From Spinacia oleracea (Eukaryota; Streptophyta; Magnoliopsida; Caryophyllales; Amaranthaceae), in contig NC_079487.1 in assembly GCF_020520425.1 (NCBI RefSeq), positions 78,807,141-78,871,140 on the forward strand: a DNA stretch of 64,000 bases, read 5' to 3'. Below, piece by piece: positions 23,186 to 34,129 of the stretch. A program made the translations under genes and the position numbers. Under the pieces are notes generated by a model. That model saw only the letters and a program-made list of their open reading frames with translations. It was not told the origin of the DNA and ran no database searches. How positions within the stretch are numbered: the first letter of the stretch is position 1; each line of letters opens with the position of its first letter.

Positions 23186-23881
23186 TGAAAAATTAAGCAG
23201 ATAGTAAGAAGGTTAACAAACAAAGATAGATTTTTAGTACAATGTAAAGTTAATATTTTGGTATTTTGGTGGTTTGTTCAAAAACATATAACTTGGTGTT
23301 CATTTCTTTTATGTTTAATATTCAGTTTCCTTTGCAGTATTAAATCAAGTGCACAAATAAATTTGCAACTCAATAATACATACAAAATAAATATTTATTA
23401 ACTGCTTGCTTTTTATGAAAGTTATATATAATGATTAATATCGTTAAACAATGTTCATTGTAAAAATAGGTAATAATCAATATGATTCATAGAACGTTCA
23501 ATTATTAAATTACTAATATTCATTGTATTTCAATAAAATGTTCATTATTAAAATACTTATTGCTAAAAATTTTCATATAGAATATTCACTTTGAAATACG
23601 TATTGTTCAAAATCTTTAAATAGAAAACACATTGACAAATACGTATTGTTCAAAATCAAGTGGAAACCAAAGTAGATAATGTCGAATATATTTGACTAAA
23701 ATGTTCATAAACTTCAGAAGGATGTCTTAAAAAAACATAAAATAAATTCAAACATAAAATATTATGAAAAATAGTGATGTTAAAAATGTTTGACCTTAAT
23801 GTTCATTCTATTAAAACTAAATGTTCAAACACAAAAAGATTCAGTACAAATAAATGCACGTACAAATTTTCAACTAAATAA
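23186..23881. other. Convergent intergenic space of the MULE, motif-rich
   Basis: AT-rich, no gene. ATGTTCA/ATTGTTCAA phrases recur through it; it holds the 3' ends of both genes. Confidence 0.5.
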
Positions 23882-26800
23882 TCAATAGTTACTAAATCCT
23901 TGACTTTTAATGGCTTCTTCAGCAGCCATTGATTCATCAAAAAGAGCTAAAAATGCATCATACTTGAATTTCAAATAAGCTTGATCAATAGCAGATTGAT
24001 GAGATCCTTTAGTACCCAACGGAGGTTTAGTAACCAATGAAACTTTAGGTCCTTGAACCTTAGGTCCAACTTGAGTAATTTTTTCAGCCTGAATAGATCC
24101 TTGAACTTTAGGTACTACTTGAATAATTTCTGAAGCATGAATAGGTCCTTGAGCTTTAGCTTCAGTACAAGATGGAGCTTTAGTAACAGATGAAACTTTA
24201 GTAACCATCGGTGATGGTGAAAGTCCCAAGTCAAATGCATTCCTGATATCATACTCATATCTCTGCTTATCCTTTTTTGCTTTAGTAGCTGATGTTCCTT
24301 TAGTAGCCAATGGTGCTTTATTAGCCGATGGTGCTTTAGTAGCCGATGGTGCATTAACTTTTGTACATGCATCGGTTTTAGTACTTCCATGAACATATGA
24401 ATCATTTGAGGTTTCATTTGTTGAATTGTTTTCCTAAAATTGACACAAAATGTAAAGACATTCAAAAACAGAAATTTAACTATTCATTTTAAAGAATTAA
24501 ATATTAATATCTACCTTGTCCGATGATTCTACATTTTTATCAACAACAGCACCTCTTCTAAAATATTTTGGAGGTGGCTTCAGAAAAGAAGCATCAACCT
24601 GAAATAATATAGTGATCATTTATCAGATAATAATGTTAATATATTTATAACTAAATGTTCAAACTTCGCAAGAAAATCAACCTGAAATAGTGAAGGATCT
24701 AGTACAACTAGATCAGATGAGTCATTAAGAGAATTAGAGAAAATCACAGGGGCACCAACTTCATCCAACTCCTGCAAAAACCAAGCAAAAAAAAAAAAGA
24801 AAAAAAGAATGTTCAATTAGTTATAAGCAAATGATCAATTTATAAAACATATATGTGCAATATTAATAAATATTTACCATGACTGCAGATTGAGCCTTAA
24901 ACCTTGTTGCATCTGTAAATTTTGCTTTTCTCCTCCTCCAATTCCCTTTAGCTTTATTGTAGATTTTCTCAACTGTACTCTTCAATATGTCATTCCTCTC
25001 ACCTTTTTTCCTTAAATTTTGTGGGTTTTTTTTACTAAGGGCACAAAGATATCTTCACCCTCTTTAGGATTAGAAAAATCAACAGTACCCCTAATACTCT
25101 CCACTTTTTCTTTTAAAAGACCAAAGGCAGAATCAACCTCAGCCCTAGCTTGAAGAGAATCTTGACTAGACATAACAAGCTTAACAAAATTCCTAAGGGT
25201 TTGTGCCCTCCAAACAGAAGCCGCAACTATATTAGACTTTTCACCATCATCTTCAACCAAATGACTACACATAGCCGCTTTTGTCCACCTCTTCAATATA
25301 TAAAGATTGGGAATCTCTGGGACACAATGCACATGATAAATACGAAGCACATGAGAACATAAAAAACCCATTTCAGTAAAGTACTGACAAGTACAATCCA
25401 CTGCAAAAGTCTCTTGGTTAAACTGAACTTCATGCTTAATCAAGTCTTTTTTAGGCCTCCACACATAATAACTTTTCTCTGTAGCTGTGTTTCCGCGTTT
25501 TTCTTCTTGAGAACATGCCATCCCTTTAAGAAATTGTTCTTCAAAAAAAACATATGCTTCTATAGTGTAAATCTTTCTCGCATGAAAAAGAATTCCGCAA
25601 TTTGCAGCTGCAACTTCTGGTCTACCTTTCCAATTTCTGTAGTCATGACCATTATCTTTGCTCCTCCACTCAGAAATAACATCCAAAAAAACATGATAAA
25701 AATCACATAGCCCTTGTGTCTTATCAAGTCGATGGGAAACTGACTTGTTGGTAGTTTCACAACGCTGTGATGATAACACACCACCAGACCAATAGTTCTT
25801 AGAATAAATAGGACACCACATCTCTCTGATTTTATATAAATTCTTCAACCATGGATTTTCAACGCATTTATAGTGAGTCAACATTCTGAAAAACAAAATG
25901 TTCACTATAAAAATCAAATTTGTTCATTAGAATATACCTATTTGTTCAGAGTCAGAAAAAGCATATAACTTAGTAATAACATGAATTACTAAAATGTTCA
26001 TTTCTTTATAAGTAGATGTTCATAAGGTTACAAGTACATATTGTTTATTAATTTGAAGTAAATAAGTAATCCAAATTAATTACCTTGGCCAATGATATTC
26101 AAATTCAGCAGCAGTTTCACAATACTTCAGAAGATAATTGAATATGTCACAAAAACCATCTAAAGCTCTATACTGCCCAATATGCTTCTTTGAATTCTCC
26201 CCAATATGCCACGTACATAATCTATGTCTAGCATCTGGAAAAAAATTCCTTATCCCGGCAGCAATGGATGGAGCTTGGTCTGTCATAATGGTTATTGGGG
26301 GCTTTCCACCCATTGATGTAAGGAAAGTTTGAAAAAGCCAATTAAAAGATTCTGTTTTTTCATTGATAACAAAACCCATTCCAAACATAACATTATTAGA
26401 ATGATGGTTCATACCAACAAAAGGAGCACAAATCATATCATATTTATTGGTCCTATAAGTAGTATCAAAAACCAATAAATCCCCAAAATAATCATAATCT
26501 CTCTTCATCCTACCATCACGCCAAAAGAAACTTAAAAGTCCCTCTTCTTCACTAAGCTCAAAGTCATAATAAAAACCTTCTTCACTGGAATTTCTCTGAG
26601 CAAAATACTTGATTAACTGATGACAGTCATGACCTTCAAGTTTATTAGCTTTTGCACGTGATAAAGCATTATAAGCATCACTAGCTTTAAAACCGACCAT
26701 AGGTGATCCGCCTACTTCTTTCCTCAAAACCCTCAAGGTATCAGACACTTTAACACCACTAGCTTTTAAAGTAGACATAAAGTAAAGAGTCTCCTTACTA

Positions 26801-27189
26801 ACCTTCCTTTGTGATCTTATCAAATGCCTCTTATTTAGAGGAACCATAGCATGGTTATAAATCATATTATGATTCACAACCGTCCACACACCATCTTTAC
26901 CAATAGAAAACTGAACAAAAGCAGTACACCCAGTACGCGTATCCAATCTAGCATAAGACCTTGTTCTCTTCCTTTTTTTATCTTTAATCCCTTCGCAGCT
27001 ACACAAGAACCGTTTCATAGTATAAAGTTCACTGTTTTGACGCTTCCGACCTTTCCAAACCCTAATACCAAAACCTTTACTAAAAGCATATTCATTATAC
27101 AAATCATAAGCTTCATCTTCATTTTTAGCTTCCTTCATCATTAACATAGATTCTGACCCTTCAACAAAAAGACTTACTTCCTTATTCAT
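23882..27189 (-). CDS. FAR1/FHY3-type MULE transposase, five exons, one frameshift
   Basis: Nuclear transposase related to the phytochrome-signalling factors FAR1/FHY3, which arose from such enzymes. Exons on the minus strand: 27189-26084, 25885-24878, 24771-24682, 24598-24515, 24433-23882; all joins keep frame. Exon 1 has the FAR1 zinc DNA-binding domain (about residues 20-115) and the MULE transposase domain, with Asp in LLVFDTTYR and in TIMTDQAPS. Exon 2 has the SWIM finger CTCQYFTEMGFLCSHV. The frame breaks in a run of eight A (25026-25033 on +): read as is, the protein stops at 25012, about 655 aa, after all catalytic and SWIM parts. The open continuation (KSTVEKIYNKAKGNWRRR...) implies one base was lost, or a base-call error. 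The last exon holds TKAP-type repeats and the 80-bp module shared with the ULP1 gene. Confidence 0.88.
24204..24283 (-). repeat. 80-bp module, copy 2 (inverted partner at 18867-18946)
   Basis: In the last exon of the transposase gene, read on the minus strand; 79 of 80 bases equal the + strand copy in the ULP1-like gene. Reading frame is kept in both genes. Confidence 0.95.
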
Positions 27190-27522
27190 TGCGAATGGAA
27201 GAAATGTTCAATGTTAAAATAGTGATTGTTCAATTTTAAGATAGTGAATGATCAATTTCAATAATAACTAACATTTTGAAATTTAAAATGTTCAATATCC
27301 TTAAATAAAATGATCAATATTAAAATAGTAATGGGAAAAATATTAAAATAGAATGTCCATTGTTTAAATAGGTGTTGTTCAATGTACTTAAATAAAATAT
27401 TCATTACGAGCATAGGTTATATTAAAAATCATTAAATAAAATGTTCATTGTAAAATATAAATAATGATAAAATACTTGAATAAAATGTTCATTGTAACAT
27501 AGGTAATGATCAATAACTCTTG
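27190..27522. other. 5' region of the FAR1-type transposase gene
   Basis: AT-rich DNA between the transposase ATG and the right terminal repeat, with many ATGTTCA/GTTCAATG phrases. It probably holds the transposase promoter; no clear TATA box chosen. Confidence 0.4.
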
Positions 27523-27583
27523 GCTGGCTGTACCCGCATCACACGACGTCGTTTGGTTAGGGGTACAACCAGCTTGGCTGTAC

Positions 27584-28150
27584 CCGAGGGCAGCTAAAAA
27601 ATTGCGCAAGCCTTGTACTCGCACGCGAAGCCTAGCGCTGCTAGCACATAGTGCACTCACACGTGGGCCTTGTGCCGCTGTTATATTGTGTGGCGCGACC
27701 TAGCGCTAATACTTGCTTGCAATTGCGTGTGGGCCTGCATAACGGGCTTTGGCCAGCCCAGTGCGCACGAGCATTGCTCGTTGCTTGTTGGCGCTGGCGT
27801 TGCTTGCAAATGGTCCATGGCCTTCGGCCAACCTGTTGTTCCTAGGTTTTGGTTGATGAAATACATATTGCAAACTTCCTGATTGCTGTTGCTAATTAGT
27901 ATTGACAGGTAAGTAAGTGAGTTCCTATGAGGAGAGGAACTGGAAATAGCTACTGAAGTCCCTGAGTTGGAAGTAGTAAAACTTAGAGCACTAAAGGTCA
28001 ATAAAATACGAGCAACAACTTCAACAATCAAAATGATTTCCAAATATGTAAAAGAAGATGAAGTTCCTACTCTTGAATTCCTCTAGCATACAAGAGGAAC
28101 TCACCACTGTTCCAGAGCTGGAACGTCTGAAGCTTCTGAGTTGCAAGTTT
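27584..28150. other. GC-rich block right of the MULE
   Basis: 27584-27840 is rich in GCGC, CGCACG and GGCC words, in the same style as the variable blocks of the Copia LTRs in this window. Open frames here lie on several strands at once, a mark of high GC rather than coding. Probably part of a degraded LTR. Confidence 0.35.
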
Positions 28151-29100
28151 CAGAAAAAGGGAAGACATAAAAGTCTAGGTAGATTACTGTACTTAGAATT
28201 TTATGTAAAGTATTAATTTTGCGAATGGTATATAAGGAACTCGAGGAACTTAGGATTTACTTAATGTATTTATCAAATATCTGAAAACAAAGTTTTATGG
28301 AAGTTATTTAATGAAATAAATATTTGCGTTCAATAAAAATCAGATTTTTCCTAAAAATCTTATTTCGTAAATAAAAGCAGTTTTAGTATTCCTAAAATTT
28401 CTCCTTTTATTTTGGTAAAACCACAAAATGATTTGTGTAAAACTTATGAGGTTGATTTGGTCTAAACCACGTTCAGTGATTGAGGAAGTTGAGTGGAAAG
28501 TGGTCTTCCCTTGTTCCTCAAGTTAAGGGACGTGGAAACCAAAGTGACTGGTAGTTGGCAGTTGAGTTTTTGAAGGGAACAAACCCTAGGGATAAACTCT
28601 ATAAAAGGCCAAACGCTTTTCTTGAAAAATACACAAACATTCTAAGAAGTTTTCGCAATCCTAAAACGTTTTAAAAAGATTTCCTAAACAAGTTTGTGTT
28701 CTAGTTTAATCCAAGTTCCTAAGGTTCTTTATATATACTTAAGCTTATTAGTATTTAGAGTTCTCAAAATTGAATTGTATTTTGAAGCAGTAAGGATAGT
28801 GTTATCCTAGCTAAGACTTAGAGTTTAAAGTCCGAGAGAGAGAAGAAAAGTGAATTATAATCAGAGTTGATTACTGAGAGGAACACGAGTTAGAGAGGAA
28901 CTTGTGTTAGTGAGTTATTGTAATCGAGGCATTACTTTAATATAAAAGGTTTCACTTCTTGATTAGGGTCAAGAAGTTTTTCTCAAATTGTTTCTTTTGC
29001 TTCTTTATTTCTCTGTTCCTTTATTATTTCTAAATTCCTCAAGAAACTTGTCCAAAGTTCCAATTACAATTCACCCCCCTTTTATGTGTGGAATATCACA
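28151..29100 (+). mobile_element. Degraded Copia LTR, possibly Sirevirus-like
   Basis: Has a TATA box (CTATAAAAGG, 28599-28608), a long transcribed-leader-like stretch rich in GAGGAAC words and a terminal CAATTCACCCCCCTTTTATGTG like that of Sirevirus LTR ends. The left end was not found and no tRNA-primer site follows. Partial or solo; lineage uncertain. Confidence 0.45.
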
Positions 29101-29727
29101 ACCAACGTGATGGTGCGATGCACGCGGCCAGTGGCTCATGCTTTCGGCTCATAGTCTAAACCTCGTCTTAACGATTAGTATATCGATTCTATTAATTTTC
29201 CCGTGCGACTATCCGGTTCATTAATTAGAGTCTTCTCCTCATAATGGTTGCGACCTAGTCTCAAATTTAGTATAATAAGTCGTTTATTTGGGACATCTTC
29301 ACTTTTTATCCAGCTAAAAGCCAGCAAGCTAACACATGACAAATTGGCAACATGTGAATAATTAACGTCAAGGAAGGAGTTAAGTTTGAATGTGGATACC
29401 TCGATGTACAACACAAATGACTAAAGTACATAATAGAAATAGCAACAATTTGCAAGTTGATCATCTTTGACTTTACTTAAGATGCTTCCATCTTAAGTTG
29501 AAATATGGTATGAATTGAAGTCGGTACTCTAGTTACACTGAATAATGAAGTCAATGCAAACAAGTGTATCGTAATTTCCTAAATGAATCTATCATATCAG
29601 CTACTCCTCTGTCCTCCTTTTATCGTTTTTTTGAGAGATTCCAATGTAAATGCAATTATAATATTTTAACTAAAAATATATAAGAAAAAAACATAGCAAT
29701 AATGTGACATTTGACTTGGTAGTTTAT
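29101..29727. other. Intergenic DNA, no gene seen
   Basis: The open frame at 29175-29414 on the minus strand has no recognisable domain. Confidence 0.4.
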
Positions 29728-29993
29728 CCGTTTCAAATTAGTTTTTACACATTTAATATGGAAAAGACCCCATAATTGTTTTAATATATTTCTCATTCCA
29801 CCATAGAAAAGTTATGGTCCCACATCCTGTCACATTGCATTAAAATAAATTACTCCAATACCTGCTTTTCAATAAAATAATACTCTTCCATCTACTATTC
29901 TGATAAAATAATATTTGATTAATATAAACAACAACTTATCTCCTAAAAATGTATGTCACGGTAAATGTCAAAACTAATTTAGAATGGAAGAAA
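29728..29993. mobile_element. Stowaway-like MITE (degenerate)
   Basis: CCGTTTCAAATTAGTTTTTACACATTTA near the left end returns inverted near the right end as TAAATGTCAAAACTAATTTAGAATGG. AT-rich, non-coding interior. Ends approximate. Confidence 0.55.
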
Positions 29994-30249
29994 TTCATAA
30001 TAAAGATATTGTTATCATAATATTTGCAATCGATAATGAACAAAAAGCAAAATAGTACAAACAAAAAAGAAAAGAGTGAGTACTATAATTGAATCGCAAA
30101 TGCAAACAAGTCAAGATTCAAGAAAGGCAGCTCCTATATTATAGTAGTACCCCACTACCCCGTATAATACTTAATTCCCAAGTCAATGATATTGAAATTC
30201 ATTTGCAAAAGTGATAAGGCTAAGACTTCAAGAATCAAGATCGAGTGTG

Positions 30250-30366
30250 TTAGACTGTCTATATATTAGATATGAACTTATATTGTAAGTCATCCAATAG
30301 ATTTTCTCTAGCGATTTCTCTGTAGTGTTAGTGTTGAACGACTCTTTTAACTTTCGGCATTTTCAG
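30250..30366 (+). other. Probable 5'-UTR exon of second DUF247 gene
   Basis: A strong donor (TTTTCAG/GTATGT, intron from 30367) pairs with an acceptor (AAATTTCAG ending 31398) two bases before an in-frame ATG at 31400. The intron would hold a MITE and a Helitron end. Exon start is a guess. Confidence 0.4.
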
Positions 30367-30463
30367 GTATGTTAGTTTCTCCTTGCTTACTTTATTTAAT
30401 TACGGGTGTTACTGGAGATTTTTTTTATATATTTGCATGATAGTGCATATCTATTACATTATA

Positions 30464-30723
30464 TTTCCTCCATTTTTTTTATAATTGCACCATCTTAGAT
30501 TTCTCGCTTGCCAATGCACTGTTTTAACCATTAATATCTCTCATTATACATTTAAAAAAATTATAAAAAATTAATAATTTGAAAGTATATTTCGAGACGA
30601 ATCTAACAAGATCCCACCTGAATATATTTCTCGTTACATATAAATCACAAAATATAATTATATAAGAATTTGTGAATAGTGCCAAAACCTAAGATGGTGC
30701 AATTAAAAAAAAAATGGAGGAAG
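30464..30723. mobile_element. Stowaway-type MITE (260 bp)
   Basis: Termini TTTCCTCCATTTTT...TAATTGCACCATCTTAG and the inverted CTAAGATGGTGCAATT...AAAATGGAGGAAG match closely; flanked by TA on both sides (30462-30463, 30724-30725). Non-coding. Confidence 0.85.
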
Positions 30724-31069
30724 TATTAAAATAGATATCATGAGTGACACGTATCATTTTCTGTTGCGAAATTTTCCCGTCAAAAACTTTTATCTTAAAA
30801 AACTCTGCCTTTTCATTTTCTATCCTTTTTTATATACCATTTATGTATGGAAAGAAATATTCATTTATATATTATGGAAATAATATATGGCACTTAATAA
30901 TAATCTGCTACACCCTCCATTCTTAAATATTAGTCCAGTTTTTTAAATTTTTAGTCAAATTGTTCGTATTGGATGATATAAATGAGTATTATCAAAATTT
31001 ATTAATTATGTAGAGAAATATTTCAATCAAATATATTATAAAAAATAGTCAAATAATTTTAGAATATAT

Positions 31070-31093
31070 GTGCATGCACGGGACCTAATCTAG
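31070..31093 (+). mobile_element. Helitron 3' terminus
   Basis: A palindrome GTGCATGCAC (31070-31079), then GGGACCTAAT and CTAG before a T. This is the hairpin-plus-CTRR signature. The 5' end was not identified; the element would extend left, into the DUF247 leader intron. Confidence 0.5.
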
Positions 31094-31336
31094 TTCTATA
31101 TATTTTTCTGATAAATTTTCATTCAATTTTTCTTAAACTAATCTTATCCTAAAATAATAGTAAGTTGAACCAAACATGATTGTTAAATACGTGTCTGAGC
31201 CACATCCGTCATCGAAATTGAGAATCCACTCAATAAAACCGTAGGAGGTTCCTTCTTAAAAACCATATGACAATAAGAGGAATAGCCCCTTATCCTGTAT
31301 TTAGTCCTCTTCTTTTATCAATGGGACACTTACATT

Positions 31337-32698
31337 GTGATGTTTCGCCGGTCAAATCTTAACAATAATCTAAACTTATGTGCAATTTCAAATTTCAGAA
31401 TGACGGATAAAATCACCACGGATGTGGAAGTCTCAATCCGACGTCAGCTTGAATCATTGGTTCAATCTGGCAGCTCTAACCAATGCATTTACAGAGTGCC
31501 TGAACATTTACGAAAGGTAAAACTAGAATGTTACGAGCCTCTAGTTGTTTCAATTGGTCCTTTGTACCATGACAATCCAACCCTATTATCATCGCATGAC
31601 CTAAAACTAAGGCATCTTCAATGCTTCCTAAATTTCGACGTCTCCACAAATGGCATCAATGCTAAATCCTTAGGTCAATATATTGACATTATTAGAGGAT
31701 TGGAGAAGCTAGCGCGTTCCTATTACGCAGAAAAGATAACTCTTTGTAGTGATGAATTTGTGGAAATGGTATTAATTGATGCTGCATTCATCATCTTTTT
31801 ATTTATGGAATTTTCCAATCATTTTATTCTCCGATCACATCCTATGGAAAACAAGTATGATGTAATGTTACAAGTGCACCAAGATTTATTTCTTGAAGAA
31901 AATCAGTTACCCTTTTTTGTCATAAGCCGTCTATTCGACGAAGCACTTGGTGAAGCCTATCCCAATATTACCTTCAAAGATGTTACTTGTGATTTCATAG
32001 GCAATAGTTTTTTCCCTGGAAGAGAAGTCGCTCAAACAACCGGTAAAGACAGATTAACGAAGGTGTCAAACATTAAGCATCTTGTTCATGTGTTAAGGAT
32101 TTGTTGTTTACCCACGAAGCTCCGGTATGAATTACCCGAAAACAAGAATAGTTTAGATTCTGATGAATTTCCCTTAACTGCCAAGGAGCTTAAGGCATTA
32201 GGAGTGAAATTTATGGCAAGTGAAAGTAAGGTTTTATTAGATATTACATTTTCTGAAGGGGTTTTATATATTCCAACATTGACGATTCAAGACCTTACCG
32301 AATCTAATCTTCGAAGCATCGTGTTTTTCGAACAATGTCACCATTTTTACGATTCTTATGTAATCGACTATTTGTTTTTCCTGGATGCATTGATACACAC
32401 TTCGGAAGACGTGCAAATTCTGGCTCAACATGGAATAATCAAGCATTGGCTTGGGAGTAACGACGATGTGGCTACTCTGTTTAATCGAATCACAAAGAAC
32501 CTAACCATGAAAAACCCGGGATTTTACTACGCTCAAGTTTGTCAAGATTTGAAAGTGTATCCTACCACCATGTCCATGTCGAGGAAGAATAAATGGAAGG
32601 CTGTTTTTAAGAGAGACTACTTTGATTATTATCCATGGTCTATCACAGTGCTTATAATACTCGTAGCATTACAGGTTTATAGTGGTTTTATGAAATAG
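31337..32698 (+). CDS. DUF247 family protein, second copy
   Basis: Protein of 453 aa from the first ATG, or 432 aa from the ATG at 31400. I prefer the second start: it follows AAATTTCAG, a likely 5'-UTR splice acceptor, and gives a length closer to the other DUF247 protein. Family blocks in order: CIYRVPEHLRKVK, PLVVSIGPLYHDNP, KLRHLQCFL, EMVLIDAAFIIFLF, LFLEENQLPFFVI, FFEQCHHFYDSYVIDYLFFLDAL, HWLGSNDDVATLFN and a C-terminal hydrophobic anchor (WSITVLIILVALQVYSGF). No stops or frameshifts. By eye it is about half identical to the copy at 4385, so the duplication is old. Function unknown; see the first copy for the family's one known role. Confidence 0.93.
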   Translation: MMFRRSNLNNNLNLCAISNFRMTDKITTDVEVSIRRQLESLVQSGSSNQCIYRVPEHLRKVKLECYEPLVVSIGPLYHDNPTLLSSHDLKLRHLQCFLNFDVSTNGINAKSLGQYIDIIRGLEKLARSYYAEKITLCSDEFVEMVLIDAAFIIFLFMEFSNHFILRSHPMENKYDVMLQVHQDLFLEENQLPFFVISRLFDEALGEAYPNITFKDVTCDFIGNSFFPGREVAQTTGKDRLTKVSNIKHLVHVLRICCLPTKLRYELPENKNSLDSDEFPLTAKELKALGVKFMASESKVLLDITFSEGVLYIPTLTIQDLTESNLRSIVFFEQCHHFYDSYVIDYLFFLDALIHTSEDVQILAQHGIIKHWLGSNDDVATLFNRITKNLTMKNPGFYYAQVCQDLKVYPTTMSMSRKNKWKAVFKRDYFDYYPWSITVLIILVALQVYSGFMK

Positions 32699-33235
32699 TA
32701 CGTTATATCTTGTTTTCGACAACAAGAGCTTCATAAGCACCACATACTTCCTCTGTTACACCATTATGTTTTAGTTTCTACTTTTTTTTTTTTTTTTTTT
32801 TTTTCATTTTACTCGTTGCGTTATCTAGTTATGGCCTTCTTTACAAGCAAGTTATGGTGAGTTATTCCAACTTTGTTACTCTAATGTAAGTTTTCGGTTT
32901 TTCGACATTTTTTTTTGCTATCTGCTGTAATTTTTTTCCCATAAGCGTTGTACTCAATATTACCATAAGCGTTGTACTCAATATTACCAAGTACAGAAGT
33001 ACTATTTACGAAGCATTTTCTAAAAGTTGTGTGAACGAGAGTTACGCAAAAGTAGACAATTCTCAAAATCAAATATATGTACGCTTGCTAATTATTTTCT
33101 GATCGACAAGGACAATATGGAGGCATAACCGTATAAGACTAACTTCTATTAGATATATGACTCCCATTAAAAGATTGCCGCATATATTTATTTTTTCGCG
33201 ACGTCCCTATTTATTTGGCCCGTACAACCATATGT
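32699..33235. other. 3' flank of second DUF247 gene
   Basis: Holds a 20-base T run (about 32783-32804) and a perfect two-copy 24-bp tandem repeat (about 32940-32987, unit CATAAGCGTTGTACTCAATATTAC). No gene. Confidence 0.5.
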
Positions 33236-33492
33236 TATTTAGTACCCGAAATACTTGCAACGTTTTATACTTTTTATACTATTTATATAATTCATTTTGA
33301 CCCTATTTTATTTCAAGTACATAAAAATAAATATTAGTATATAATTCATTTTTGGCTAATCTTAATATATATTTTCAAAATATTAATATTTTATAAGTTT
33401 TTATAAATATGTAGTTAAAGATATTGGTGGTCAAAGCTGTGAATTGGCAAGCGGGTCCAGTCAAACGTTGCGAGTATTTTGAGACGGGGGAG
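33236..33492. mobile_element. Stowaway MITE, degenerate copy of the 50.7-kb family
   Basis: Read in reverse it matches the MITE at 50663-50921 along much of its length (ACTCGCAACG, TTGACCACCAATATCTTTAACTAC, AAATAGGGTCAAAATGAATTATA). The right end GACGGGGGAG is followed by TA; the left end has decayed. Confidence 0.65.
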
Positions 33493-33830
33493 TAACATTT
33501 TGTACCGGCGCTCTCTCTCTACTTCTCTTCTCATTGGTCAATTCTATCAACTCGTTTCACATTCTACATCTAAATATAAATAAAGTAAAATTTTCTCTTT
33601 GAGATTATCTTTTAGGGACAAAGGGAGTATTCAATAACATAATACTCAATCCGCCTGGTTGTACTTCTCCCATTTGACTACTTTTTAGGAGAGCTTTTCG
33701 AGTTATGTATACAATGAGATGGAGGGAGTATTAAGTAAGTACAGGGTACATTAAATTATTTATGTCGATCTTAATTGTATCATACCCTATACATAGCGCT
33801 ATTAGATATAGCAACCGGTAAAGATGGCTA
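33493..33830. other. MITE-derived fragments
   Basis: Two further Stowaway-like 3' ends (GGGACAAAGGGAGTA at about 33615 and GATGGAGGGAGTATTA at about 33718) suggest stacked, truncated MITEs. No gene. Confidence 0.4.
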
Positions 33831-34129
33831 CCTCCGTTTCATAAATATGTTTGCAGTTACTATTTGTACAAATATTCAGACGGAAGTAGAAAAGTTGGTT
33901 GAATATAATAGAATATGAATAAAGTAAGAGAAATGTGTAAAAATGTGGGTGGATGTAAGAAAAAAAATGAATAAAGTAAGAGAAATTGAGTGAAAAATTG
34001 TAAATATTGTTGTTAAGAAAGGCAAGTTAGTAAATTTTCATGTCCAAAAATAGAATAAAGCTAGCAAAGTATAAAGAATATTATGAAATAGACTAAAAAG
34101 TAACTGTAAAGATCTTTTTGAAGCGGAAG
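33831..34129. mobile_element. Stowaway-type MITE (about 299 bp)
   Basis: Left CCTCCGTTTCATAAATATG...GCAGTTAC and right inverted copy GTAACTGTAAAGATC...GAAGCGGAAG; TA on both sides (33829-33830, 34130-34131). Non-coding. Confidence 0.8.

Larger units (their letters stand above)
11923..27583. mobile_element. Large MULE encoding ULP1-like protease (+) and FAR1-type transposase (-)
   Basis: The left end GTACAGCCAAGATGGTTGT (11923) and following bases through CAAAACGACG reappear inverted at 27583-27545 (GTACAGCCAAGCTGGTTGT... CAAACGACG on the minus strand). A second GTACAGCCAA phrase lies nearby at both ends (about 11991 and 27520). No 9-bp target duplication could be recognised, so the exact edges are uncertain by some bases. 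The element carries two long intron-rich genes that converge, the ULP1-like gene ending at 23185 and the transposase ending at 23882. A Tat solo LTR has inserted into one intron. ULP1-bearing MULEs (Kaonashi type) are known from plants; the pairing with a FAR1-type transposase is clear here. Confidence 0.75.
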
